From Tardiphaga sp. (GTDB lineage: Bacteria; Pseudomonadota; Alphaproteobacteria; Rhizobiales; Xanthobacteraceae): a DNA stretch of 24,570 bases. The notes beneath the pieces were generated by a model. It did no database searches and was not told where the DNA came from. It saw only the letters and a program-made list of their open reading frames with translations. A program made the position numbers and the translations under genes. Below, piece by piece: positions 15,705 to 23,539 of the stretch (position 1 is the stretch's first letter; every line of letters starts with the position of its first letter). Location of the stretch: positions 1-24,570 of the forward strand of contig JAQGJY010000202.1 in NCBI GenBank assembly GCA_028290325.1, in the 5' to 3' direction.

Positions 15705-15784
15705 GTAACGGACTATTCCTTGAAATTCGCGCGGAACCTATCGGAAGGCGCGGGTGGCGACAACCGCGCAGACGCCCGATTGGT

Positions 15785-16252
15785 TCAGCCGTTGGCGGCG
15801 CCACCGCGGGCGAATCGCTTGCGGATGCGCAACGCCAGCCCGTCGCAGACCTCGCGATAGGCGGCAAGCTTCTGCTCGCGGTTGCCTTCGGTGGTGGTCG
15901 GGTCATGGGTCGGCCAGTATTCGACATCGACCGCCATCGTCCGCGTCAGTTCCAGCGCCTTGTGATGGGCTTCGGGTGACAGCGAGATGATGAGATCGAA
16001 ATTCAGCCCTTCCCAGTTGTCGAGTTCGTCGAAGGTGGTCGGCTTGTGCTTGCCGATATCGATGCCGAGTTCGGCCATCACGGCGATCACGAACGGATCG
16101 ACCTCGCCCTTCTTCACGCCGGCGGATTTGACGTAAAGCGCCTTGGGATACATCTGCCGCAGCAGCGCTTCCGCCATCGGCGAGCGCACCGAATTTTGCC
16201 CGCAGGCGAACAACACGGCCTGAGGCGTCCGCGCGCGCGGCGGCGACTCCAC
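15785..16252 (-). CDS. Low-molecular-weight phosphotyrosine phosphatase / ArsC-like
   Basis: A 155-residue protein with the C-x5-R phosphatase loop at Cys17-GQNSV-Arg23-Ser24 and a late D-P motif (THDPT, the likely general acid). Both low-Mr protein tyrosine phosphatases and thioredoxin-type arsenate reductases have this fold. The additional redox cysteines of ArsC are not seen, so phosphatase activity seems more likely, but the substrate is unknown. The start is GTG 16252 and lacks a strong ribosome site. It follows UPF0262 by 73 bp, most of it occupied by a palindromic repeat. Confidence 0.87.
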   Translation of the reverse strand: MESPPRARTPQAVLFACGQNSVRSPMAEALLRQMYPKALYVKSAGVKKGEVDPFVIAVMAELGIDIGKHKPTTFDELDNWEGLNFDLIISLSPEAHHKALELTRTMAVDVEYWPTHDPTTTEGNREQKLAAYREVCDGLALRIRKRFARGGAANG

Positions 16253-16275
16253 CGTCTAAGCTCGCTTTTCGAGGT

Positions 16276-16320
16276 GCATGATCGGGTCCGAAAACCGCTT
16301 CACGCTTTTCGGGATCATGC
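16276..16320. repeat. Short palindromic dispersed repeat (REP-like)
   Basis: GCATGATC (16276-16283) and GATCATGC (16313-16320) are perfect inverted arms. Inside them CCGAAAA (16288-16294) pairs with TTTTCGG (16306-16312), the left arm carrying a 4-nt bulge GGGT and the loop being CCGCTTCACGC. I recall near-identical GATCATGC / CCGAAAA...GAAGCGG elements scattered between genes in Bradyrhizobium and Nitrobacter genomes. No second copy is seen in this window. Confidence 0.7.
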
Positions 16321-16325
16321 GCCGG

Positions 16326-16820
16326 TCAGCCCTTCCAGTGCAGGACGGAGATCAGCGTGAACAGCCGGCGCGCGGTTTCGAAATCGACCCGCACCTTGCC
16401 GCTCAGGCGCTCCATCAGCGTGCGCGATCCCTCGTCGTGGATGCCGCGGCGGCCCATGTCGATCGCCTCGATCTTGTCCGGCGTCGCGGTGCGGATCGCC
16501 TGGTAATAGCTGTCACAGATCATGAAATAGTCTTTCACGATGCGGCGGAACGGGGTCAGCGACAGCAGGTGCGCGACCACCGGCGTGCCGTCCTCGCGGC
16601 GGATGTCGAACATCAGGCGATTGCCGGTGATGCCGAGATGCAGCGCGTAGGGCCCGCCGCTGGCGCCCTCAGGCGCGAACACGTTGGCCTCCACCAGATC
16701 GTAGATGGCGATCGCGCGCTCATGCTCGATGTCGGGCCCGGAGCGGCCGATCGATTCCTCGTCGAGCGTCACCGCGACGATGCGATTGTTGCTGTCATCC
16801 TCTGGTGCTGACGTGTTCAT
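16326..16820 (-). CDS. UPF0262 family protein
   Basis: The 164-residue protein matches UPF0262 by order and motifs: NRIVAVTLDEESIGRSGPDI, ALHLGITGNRLMFDIR, RIVKDYFMICDSYYQAIRTA and IDMGRRGIHDEG. The family is confined mainly to alphaproteobacteria and uncharacterised. The start is fixed by overlap with hisD: its ATG (complement of 16818-16820) shares bases with the hisD TGA (ATGA), so the two are translationally coupled. The frame extends upstream within hisD but that would be overlap only. Confidence 0.92.
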   Translation of the reverse strand: MNTSAPEDDSNNRIVAVTLDEESIGRSGPDIEHERAIAIYDLVEANVFAPEGASGGPYALHLGITGNRLMFDIRREDGTPVVAHLLSLTPFRRIVKDYFMICDSYYQAIRTATPDKIEAIDMGRRGIHDEGSRTLMERLSGKVRVDFETARRLFTLISVLHWKG

Positions 16821-18112
16821 CGCAGGTTGAGACGTATTGCCACCGAGCGCGCGTGGGCATCGAGGCCTTCGGCCTTGCCGAGCGCCATCGCCGCCGGGCC
16901 CAGCGCGCGCAGCTGATCCGGTCCGCATTTCAGGATCGACGTTCGCTTCATGAAGTCAAGCACGCCGAGGCCGGATGAGAACCGCGCCGAGCGCGCCGTC
17001 GGCAGTACATGGTTGGAGCCGCCGACATAATCGCCGATCGCCTCCGGCGTATGGCCGCCCAGAAAGATCGCGCCGGCATTGCGGATCTTCGCCGCCAGCG
17101 CATCGCAATCGGCGGTGATGATTTCGAGATGCTCGGCGGCGATGGCGTCCGCCAGCGCGACCGAGTCGTCGATTGTCGTGACGCGAATGATCGCGCCATA
17201 GCGCTGCCAGGAGGCCCGCGCGATCGCGGCGCGCGGCAGTGTCGCGAGTTGGGTCTCGACCGCGCGCGCGACCTGCTCGGCGAGATCGGCGCTGTCGGTG
17301 ATGAGGATCGCCTGCGCGTTGGCGTCGTGTTCGGCCTGCGCCAGCAAATCCGCCGCGATCCAGTCCGGATTGCCGGTCCTGTCGGCGATCACCAGCACCT
17401 CGGAGGGGCCGGCGATCATGTCGATGCCGACTTTGCCGAACACCTGTCGTTTGGCGGCGGCGACATAGGCATTGCCGGGACCGACGATCTTGGCGACCGG
17501 CGCGATCGTCTTGGTGCCATGCGCCAAGGCCGCGACCGCCTGCGCGCCACCGACCCGGTAGATTTCACAGACGCCACCGAGTTGCGCGGCCGCCAGCACC
17601 AGCGGATTGAGCTTGCCATCAGGCGACGGCACCACCATCACGACACGCGGCACGCCGGCCACGCGCGCCGGCACCGCATTCATCAACACCGACGACGGAT
17701 AGGCCGCCGTGCCCCCCGGCACGTAGAGCCCGACCGCCTCGATCGCGCTCCAGCGCCAGCCAAGTTCGACGCCCAGCGCATCGGTGAAGCGCTCGTCCTT
17801 CGGCAGCTGGCGTTGATGAAACACCTCGATGCGGTCGCGCGCGAATTTCAGGGCATCGATGGTGGCGCTGTCACAGGCGCGCACGGCCATATCGATCTGG
17901 TCCGGCGTGACGCGGAGCTTGTCGGCGGTGAGATCGAGCCGATCAAACCTCGCGGTCGCCTCCAGCAAGGCCGCGTCACCGCGCGCCTCGACGTCATCGA
18001 CAATCCTGCGCGTCGCCGCTTCGATATCGGCCGCGACCTCGCGCTTGGTGGCGAGCAAGGCCGCGAAGCCCGCCGCGAAGTCGGCGCTGGAATTGTCGAG
18101 ATGAACGGGCAT
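16817..18112 (-). CDS. hisD: Histidinol dehydrogenase
   Basis: The 431-residue enzyme catalyses the last two steps of histidine synthesis, L-histidinol to L-histidine with two NAD+ and Zn2+. Diagnostic segments include GPGNAYVAAAKRQVFG, DMIAGPSEVLVIAD, LLAQAEHD (Gln/His zinc ligands), AAEHLEI (Glu-His catalytic pair), GDYVGGSNHVLPTA (Asp ligand) and a late His in DAHARSVA. Length is normal. Start ATG 18112. It heads a minus-strand run with UPF0262, phosphatase, maf and yacG. Confidence 0.98.
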   Translation of the reverse strand: MPVHLDNSSADFAAGFAALLATKREVAADIEAATRRIVDDVEARGDAALLEATARFDRLDLTADKLRVTPDQIDMAVRACDSATIDALKFARDRIEVFHQRQLPKDERFTDALGVELGWRWSAIEAVGLYVPGGTAAYPSSVLMNAVPARVAGVPRVVMVVPSPDGKLNPLVLAAAQLGGVCEIYRVGGAQAVAALAHGTKTIAPVAKIVGPGNAYVAAAKRQVFGKVGIDMIAGPSEVLVIADRTGNPDWIAADLLAQAEHDANAQAILITDSADLAEQVARAVETQLATLPRAAIARASWQRYGAIIRVTTIDDSVALADAIAAEHLEIITADCDALAAKIRNAGAIFLGGHTPEAIGDYVGGSNHVLPTARSARFSSGLGVLDFMKRTSILKCGPDQLRALGPAAMALGKAEGLDAHARSVAIRLNLR

Positions 18113-18211
18113 TGCGGATTACCGGCAGGCTTCAAAGTCGGCTGGTTTTAGAGGGGAAATCCGCCCGGCTCAATGGCGCCGCGCGAGTTTGCCGCCGGCG
18201 GTCGGATGACG

Positions 18212-19930
18212 CTATTGCGCCACCGCGGCCGGCCCGCCCGACAGCCACGGCCGGTGATGCGACGCCAGCCCGGTCAACCGGCCTTGAATGTAATCGCAGC
18301 CCCACTCCCGCAGCATCGTCGCGGAGGCTTCGTCCTGCACCCATTCGGCAACGGTCTTGATGCCGAGGCGGCGCGCCAGATCGATCATCGACTGCACGAA
18401 CGCGCGATCATCCGCCGAATGCGCGATGTTCTGCACGAAGGCACCGTCGATCTTGACGATATCGACGCCGAGTTTGCGGAGATTGCGAAACGAGGTATGG
18501 CCCGCGCCGAAATCGTCGATCGCGATGCGGCTGCCGAAATTCTTCAGCCGCGTGACAAAGCCGCGCACGTCATCGAGATCCTGAATTGCGACGGTTTCGG
18601 TGATCTCGACGATCAAGCGCTCACCGACGCCGGGGTTGGCGCGCATCATCGATTCGATGCTGGCCCACCAGTCCGGGTCCATCGTGGTATCCGGCGAGAT
18701 ATTGAGGCTGAGCTGCACCTTCGGGCAGGTTGCCAGCTCGCTGACGACCAGTTCGAGCACGCGATGATCGACCAGCCGGATGAGGCCCAGTTTCTCCGCC
18801 ACCGGGACGATATCCGGCGCGAGCAGAAACTGGCCGTTATCCTGCCGCATCCGCACCAGGCATTCGTAGAACGCGGGCTCACGCGAGCCGGCATGGATCA
18901 CCGGCTCGAAGGCCGTGACGATGCGGCGCTCGTTCAGCGCCGTGACGATCTCGTCGGTGACGCGAATGTTGACGCGGCGCTGCGCGTCACGCTCGATATT
19001 CGGACGCCACATCGCATAGGAGCCGTGGCGGCGGCGCTTGGTGTCGTCGAGCGTTTCCTGCGCGCGATTGAGCGCTTCGGCGGTGCTGCGCGCATAACGC
19101 GGGACGCTGACGGCGCCGATCGACGCGGTCACGGACACCGGGCCGGACGTCGTCAGAATGATGTCGTCACGAATGCCGGCGAGAAACCGCTCGGCCGCGA
19201 TGCCGGTGTCGTCCACCGAGCAATTCTTGAGAATCAAACCGAACTTGTTGCCGGAGAACCGGCCCAGCACATCGCCGCCGCGCAACCGCGCCCGTATCCG
19301 CGTCGCGACGGCGCAGATCACCGCGTCGGCGATATCGAACCCGAAGGCGTCATTGATGTTGGCGACATGATCGATGCCGAGCAGCATGAAGGCGAACGAC
19401 GTGCGGAATTTGATCGACTCGTCGATGGCCGCGCCCAGCGCCGCGACCAGCGTGGTGCGGTTGAGTTCGCCGGTCAAAGGATCGTGCGTGGCAAGCTTGA
19501 GCAATTCCTCGTCGCGGGCGCGGCGGTCGCCGCTGACGCGCATCACGCCATGGACACGCGATGGCTTGCCGTCCGCGTCGATGATGCAGCGGCCGGTTTC
19601 CTCGATCCACAGCAGCGGCGCCGTGATGGTGGCCCGCATGCCATACTCGAGCCGGTAGGCCGCACCAGCAGCGACATCGACGCGTTGCAGCGCCTCCTGA
19701 CGCACGGTCTGGGACGGCTCGATCAATCTGTTGAAAGCTGTTCCCGTTGCCAGAGCCGCCGCCGGAATATCGCCGAACATTTCGGAGGCCTGCTCGCTCC
19801 AGACGATCGCGTCGGTCGCGATGTCCCATTCGAAGGCGACCTGCTGCAAGGCGGTCAGGATTTGCAGCGCGGCGACGTCGCCCGATGGCGGGCGGGCGGG
19901 CTGGTCGATCGCGGAGGAAGAACGGGTCAA
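18212..19930 (-). CDS. PAS-GGDEF-EAL protein: degenerate cyclase, likely c-di-GMP phosphodiesterase
   Basis: A 572-residue cytosolic protein with no membrane segment. A PAS-like domain spans about 24-135, a GGDEF domain about 145-305 (entry motif THDPLTGELNR at 148-158) and an EAL domain about 320-560. The GGDEF signature reads SGNKF (226-230), with the catalytic acidic residues changed to Asn and Lys, so diguanylate cyclase activity is unlikely. The EAL domain keeps the metal and catalytic positions: Glu356 (ECL for EAL), Asn410, Glu442, Asp472-Asp473 (DDFGAG), Lys493 (KIDG), Glu529 and Gln549 (YIQG). It should therefore degrade c-di-GMP, perhaps with GTP or PAS ligand control. The start is TTG 19930 with GAGG 5 nt upstream; no ATG fits. 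It is divergent from the 103-aa gene. Confidence 0.9.
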   Translation of the reverse strand: MTRSSSAIDQPARPPSGDVAALQILTALQQVAFEWDIATDAIVWSEQASEMFGDIPAAALATGTAFNRLIEPSQTVRQEALQRVDVAAGAAYRLEYGMRATITAPLLWIEETGRCIIDADGKPSRVHGVMRVSGDRRARDEELLKLATHDPLTGELNRTTLVAALGAAIDESIKFRTSFAFMLLGIDHVANINDAFGFDIADAVICAVATRIRARLRGGDVLGRFSGNKFGLILKNCSVDDTGIAAERFLAGIRDDIILTTSGPVSVTASIGAVSVPRYARSTAEALNRAQETLDDTKRRRHGSYAMWRPNIERDAQRRVNIRVTDEIVTALNERRIVTAFEPVIHAGSREPAFYECLVRMRQDNGQFLLAPDIVPVAEKLGLIRLVDHRVLELVVSELATCPKVQLSLNISPDTTMDPDWWASIESMMRANPGVGERLIVEITETVAIQDLDDVRGFVTRLKNFGSRIAIDDFGAGHTSFRNLRKLGVDIVKIDGAFVQNIAHSADDRAFVQSMIDLARRLGIKTVAEWVQDEASATMLREWGCDYIQGRLTGLASHHRPWLSGGPAAVAQ

Positions 19931-20130
19931 GATCGCCTCATTGTGGGACGCCCGGTGGAAATCAGTGCCAAAACAGGTCGATACGGAACGCTGAATTTAG
20001 CCACAAGTCCTAAACAATTCTAAAACCAAGGATCAATGTTACGCCGCATCAGGCACGACATTTGCGAAGGAAGTTCTGTTCCGATGGAGACGTGCCGGAA
20101 CGATACGCGGCAAACCGGGATTTCACCAAC

Positions 20131-20442
20131 ATGACCGACGCGCGATCCAGCCCACAGACCCCCCAACGGCGCGCCAGCGATCGCGTCGCGGATGCGAGTG
20201 TCGCGCTGGTCACGCTCAATGCCGCGCCGTTCCGGATCGACGAAACCGTGGATGCCGTGCCGCTGCGATCGGTGCGGCCGGATCCGTCGTTCGTGACGCA
20301 CCTGATTGCGATCGCTGAGCGTTGCCCGCAAACCCGCGTGCTGCGCCGGGCCTCGCCGCAGGACGCGATGGCGGCCTATCGCTCCGCCGGCGCCACCACT
20401 CATCCGACGTCGGTCGGCGGCCGCACCCGACAGGATATCTAA
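20131..20442 (+). CDS. Conserved hypothetical protein (103 aa)
   Basis: A 103-residue protein with no recognised domain. The middle (DASVALVTLNAAPFRIDETV and SVRPDPSFVTHLIAIAE) looks folded, the ends are Arg/Thr/Ser-rich and probably disordered. I chose ATG 20131 because upstream codons to 20062 lack coding character; GGGA lies 10 nt before it. Similar proteins occur, as I recall, only in the Bradyrhizobium group. It is divergent from the EAL gene and convergent with the membrane-protein gene, 19 bp away. Confidence 0.7.
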   Translation: MTDARSSPQTPQRRASDRVADASVALVTLNAAPFRIDETVDAVPLRSVRPDPSFVTHLIAIAERCPQTRVLRRASPQDAMAAYRSAGATTHPTSVGGRTRQDI

Positions 20443-20461
20443 GGCAATCGCGGGCCTCGGT

Positions 20462-21136
20462 TCACGGCCGCGGCGGCGAATCCGGCGAGCGATGGACGAC
20501 GCCTCCGGGAGCGAGGCCGGGCGAGACGATCTGCGGTGAATCCTGCTCGCGCTTGGTCTCGGCGGTGGCCTCGTCCGGCACGATCGGCTCGACCTGGGCG
20601 GTCAGCTCGGCGGGTGTTGGCGCCGGCGCCGGCATCGGAATAGCTGCTTCCGGCGTGACGGGGACCACAGCGGCCGGCGCGAAACTGGGCTCGCGGTTCA
20701 CCACCACCGGCGCGGAAGTGGCCACGACCGGCTCTGGTTCCGGCGTCGGCACGGTGGCGGCGACGCGGCGCGGTCGCCGGGCGCGCAACGCGACGCCCGA
20801 GAAGAAATCGACCAGAGCCAGCAAGGCGAGCAAGAAGAACGTCGAATTGCCGAACTGCGGCAACAGCACGAATTCGGCCGCCGCGCCGGCGAATACCAGC
20901 AGCGCCAGAAAATGATCGGTGAAATATTTGCCGCCGGGGCGGGCGCCTTTGACGACCTCGAACATCAGCATCACGATGGCGAACGCCATAATCGCGTCCG
21001 CCAACGTCACCGTCCAGGCGATGCCGGACATCAGCGGAATCGTCACAAGCGGCGCGCTGAACAGCAACGTCGGCATCAGGAAGACGATGATGTTGCAGAT
21101 CGCCAGCGGGATCAGCAGCAGCGGAAAACCAAACAT
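20462..21136 (-). CDS. Four-helix membrane protein with Pro/Ala-rich tail
   Basis: The 224-residue protein has hydrophobic segments at about 4-29, 33-61, 73-95 and 98-117, then a long tail (about 125-224) rich in Pro, Ala, Val and Glu with no predicted fold. The helices fit an inner-membrane protein, and the tail would lie on one side as a spacer. Start ATG 21136, with AAGG 8 nt upstream. I know similar proteins in related genomes as uncharacterised. It is not clearly in an operon with rpmF, 262 bp upstream. Confidence 0.8.
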   Translation of the reverse strand: MFGFPLLLIPLAICNIIVFLMPTLLFSAPLVTIPLMSGIAWTVTLADAIMAFAIVMLMFEVVKGARPGGKYFTDHFLALLVFAGAAAEFVLLPQFGNSTFFLLALLALVDFFSGVALRARRPRRVAATVPTPEPEPVVATSAPVVVNREPSFAPAAVVPVTPEAAIPMPAPAPTPAELTAQVEPIVPDEATAETKREQDSPQIVSPGLAPGGVVHRSPDSPPRP

Positions 21137-21344
21137 CGGAGTGGCCTTTGGTCAGGAGCGGACGGATGACGCGAGGACATGCACATCGCGCGCTAAAGTG
21201 TCGGCGGTTGGGCGCGCCCGGAATCGGCGATGACGGAATTTAGGTCGGGTCCGCGACATTGGCCAATGCTGTTTTGTGCCGACAGGTGACGCCCGGAATG
21301 GCGACGATGGAAATCGGCGCGCCGAGATCAGGCCGGGAATCAAT

Positions 21345-21377
21345 AAGGCCGCGTCGCGCAGCGCGCGACACGGCCTT
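21345..21377 (-). terminator. Intrinsic terminator of rpmF
   Basis: On the minus strand a 15-bp stem, AAGGCCGTGTCGCGC with GCGCGACGCGGCCTT (one G-T pair), closes a 3-nt loop and is followed by ATTGATT. It lies 21 bp beyond the rpmF stop. The T-run is short, so efficiency is uncertain. Confidence 0.8.
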
Positions 21378-21398
21378 GAAGATCACGTTCCGTCGAGC

Positions 21399-21584
21399 TT
21401 ACGCTTCGCTTTTCGGCTTCAGAACCTGGCGGCCCTTGTACATGCCGGTCTTCAAATCGAGGTGGTGCGGCCGGCGCAATTCGCCCGAATCCTTGTCCTC
21501 GGCGTAAGTCGGCTTCTTGAGGGCGTCAGCCGAGCGGCGCATGCCGCGCCGCGACGGCGATGTTTTTCTGCGGGGAACGGCCAT
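21399..21584 (-). CDS. rpmF: 50S ribosomal protein L32
   Basis: The 61-residue basic protein begins MAVPRRKTSPSRRGMRRSAD and contains ELRRPHHLDLKTGMYKGRQV, which is L32 of the alphaproteobacterial type without the four zinc cysteines. Start ATG 21584 with AAGGA 7 nt upstream. It is monocistronic here: the plsX partner found next to rpmF in many bacteria is absent, and a hairpin terminator follows. Confidence 0.97.
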   Translation of the reverse strand: MAVPRRKTSPSRRGMRRSADALKKPTYAEDKDSGELRRPHHLDLKTGMYKGRQVLKPKSEA

Positions 21585-21791
21585 GTGAGTGTCCTTGCGG
21601 TGCTTCTAAGCGAATATTCGTTAAACTCAGTCGCGGATCAGGCCCGTCGCCCCGAAGGCGGCACGACATCGAAACCTGCGTACTCGACGCGAGCTGACAT
21701 GCGGATAAGGCCGGGCTTATAACGGATCGAACCCGGCATGGCTAGGGCACATCAGCCGAAAATGCCAGTCGGCTTGCGGTGGCCTGAAATG

Positions 21792-22586
21792 TCAGCCCCG
21801 CGCCTCGTTCCAGCAGCGTTGCAATTCGGCCGCCCGGGCCCGCGCCATATAGGTTCCGGCCAACCTTCGGACGCCCGGCCCTGGCCTTTTGGCGCTGCGC
21901 GTCACCGGATTTGGCAGCACCGCCGCCAGCAGGGCCGCCTCGCGCGCATCCAGAGCCGCCGCCGGGCGCCCGAACGCGAACACCGAGCCGGTCTCGGCTC
22001 CAAATTGCCCGGATGGCCCCATTTCGGCGATGTTCAGGTAGATTTCCAGCACGCGCTGCTTGCCCAGCACGAGGTCCAGCCACATCGCCAGCGGGATTTC
22101 GAGAGCCTTGCGGAGGTAACTGCGGCCGGACCAGAGAAACAGATTTTTGGCAACCTGTTGGGTGATGGTGGAGCCGCCGCCGGACGCCTCGCCATCCTGC
22201 GCGTCGTCGATGGCGTCGCGCAGCGAGTTCCAGTCGATACCTTTATGGCTGCAAAACTGCGCGTCCTCCGATGCCACGACGCTGCGCGGCAGAGCCGGCG
22301 ACATCGCCGCCAGATCGCGCCACTGGCGCTGGACCGGCGATCCCGTCAGCCAGCGCCACGCCATCAAGGCGGATACGGGATGGCCGACCTTGTAGAACGG
22401 CGTGATCAGATAAGGCAGCAGCGCCAGCACCAGCACGACCAGGATCAGGTTTCTCACAATACGCACGCGCCGATCCACCGCTTCGAGTGTCGCGTGACCA
22501 TACGGCATTTCGACAGGTCGCCAAATCGGAGCGTCAACCGGATTTCGGTTTTCGTGCTGCGGCGGAATTGACTGGACGGGGCGCAT
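21792..22586 (-). CDS. mtgA: Monofunctional peptidoglycan transglycosylase
   Basis: This 264-residue enzyme polymerises lipid II into glycan strands in the periplasm. A cytosolic N-terminus and a single membrane anchor (about 44-62) precede a GT51 domain: SEDAQFCSHKGID with catalytic Glu107, GGSTITQQVAKNLFL at 137-151, LRKALEIPLAMWLD and EIYLNIAEMG with the second Glu at 181. No transpeptidase domain follows, hence monofunctional. The ATG at 22586 has no clear ribosome site; ATG 22508 would shorten the cytosolic part by 26 residues. It is divergent from ispA with 41 bp between the starts, so promoters overlap. Confidence 0.95.
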   Translation of the reverse strand: MRPVQSIPPQHENRNPVDAPIWRPVEMPYGHATLEAVDRRVRIVRNLILVVLVLALLPYLITPFYKVGHPVSALMAWRWLTGSPVQRQWRDLAAMSPALPRSVVASEDAQFCSHKGIDWNSLRDAIDDAQDGEASGGGSTITQQVAKNLFLWSGRSYLRKALEIPLAMWLDLVLGKQRVLEIYLNIAEMGPSGQFGAETGSVFAFGRPAAALDAREAALLAAVLPNPVTRSAKRPGPGVRRLAGTYMARARAAELQRCWNEARG

Positions 22587-22627
22587 GACGGATGGTCCGG
22601 CGAATCCAGTCTGGAGCTATTCTTAAG

Positions 22628-23539
22628 ATGACGACCGACTTCACTAAGCGCCTCGATGCGACGGCCGACGACACCGAGAAACTGCTCGGCGAATTGTTGT
22701 CCGGCGACGCGCTGCCGGACGAAATCGCGCGGCCGACACGGTTGATCGAGGCGATGCGCTATTCCTCGCTCGGTGGCGGCAAGCGGCTGCGGCCTTTTCT
22801 GGCGGTTGAAAGCGCGGCCGTGTTCGGCGTGCCGCGCGATCAGGCTTTGCTGGTTGGCGCGGCGCTGGAATGCATCCACTGCTATTCACTGATCCACGAC
22901 GATCTGCCGGCGATGGACGACAGCGACCTGCGCCGTGGCCGCCCCACTTTGCATAAAGCCTATGACGACGCCACGGCCATTCTGGCCGGTGACGCGCTGC
23001 TGACCATCGCCTTTGACATCATCACCCGCGACGCCGTCCACGCCGATCCGATGGTCCGCTTGTTGCTCACGCGGGCGCTGGCGCGCGCCTCGGGCATCGG
23101 CGGCATGGCCGGCGGCCAGATCCTCGACCTCGCCGGTGAAGGCCGCTTCGGCGATCGCGACCCCGTCGATGTCGCGCGTGTCCAGCAGATGAAGACTGGC
23201 GCGTTGCTGCGTTATGGCTGTATCGCCGGCGCCCTGCTCGGCCAGGCCTCGCAGTCGGAATACAAGGCGCTCGACGCCTACGGCCGCGCGCTCGGCGAAG
23301 CGTTTCAGATCGCCGACGACCTGCTCGACGTTGAAAGCGATGCCGAGGCGCTGGGCAAGCCGACCGGCGCCGACGCCGCCTTGAACAAGACGACATTCGT
23401 GACCCAGCTCGGCATCGACGGGGCGAAGCGGCGCGTGCAGGATCTGCTCGCCAAAGCCGACGCTTCGCTGGCACCGTTCGGGGCCAAGGGCGACACGCTG
23501 CGGGCCGCCGCCCGCTTCGTCGCTGACCGCAAAAATTGA
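22628..23539 (+). CDS. ispA: Short-chain polyprenyl diphosphate synthase (farnesyl-PP synthase)
   Basis: A 303-residue trans-prenyltransferase that condenses isopentenyl diphosphate with allylic diphosphates. The first Asp-rich motif is DDLPAMDD at 91-98 with the two-residue insertion typical of bacterial FPP synthases, the second is DDLLD at 230-234, and GGGKRLRP occurs at 49-56. Tyr86, five residues before the first motif, fits a C15 chain-length limit, but GGPP cannot be excluded. Start ATG 22628 (GGAG 11 nt upstream); the open frame from 22592 has no better site. The stop overlaps the next start (TGATG). Confidence 0.94.
   Translation: MTTDFTKRLDATADDTEKLLGELLSGDALPDEIARPTRLIEAMRYSSLGGGKRLRPFLAVESAAVFGVPRDQALLVGAALECIHCYSLIHDDLPAMDDSDLRRGRPTLHKAYDDATAILAGDALLTIAFDIITRDAVHADPMVRLLLTRALARASGIGGMAGGQILDLAGEGRFGDRDPVDVARVQQMKTGALLRYGCIAGALLGQASQSEYKALDAYGRALGEAFQIADDLLDVESDAEALGKPTGADAALNKTTFVTQLGIDGAKRRVQDLLAKADASLAPFGAKGDTLRAAARFVADRKN

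Noticed and set aside
18173..20023. A 616-aa open frame on the plus strand
   Set aside because: It lies opposite the PAS-GGDEF-EAL gene, has a His/Arg/Gln-rich composition typical of an antisense frame in GC-rich DNA, and has no recognisable motif.
21719..21740. A tRNA T-arm-like sequence (GGGTTCGATCC on the minus strand)
   Set aside because: No matching acceptor stem, D-arm or anticodon arm can be folded at the right distances, and the flanking bases do not pair as a T-stem; taken as chance.
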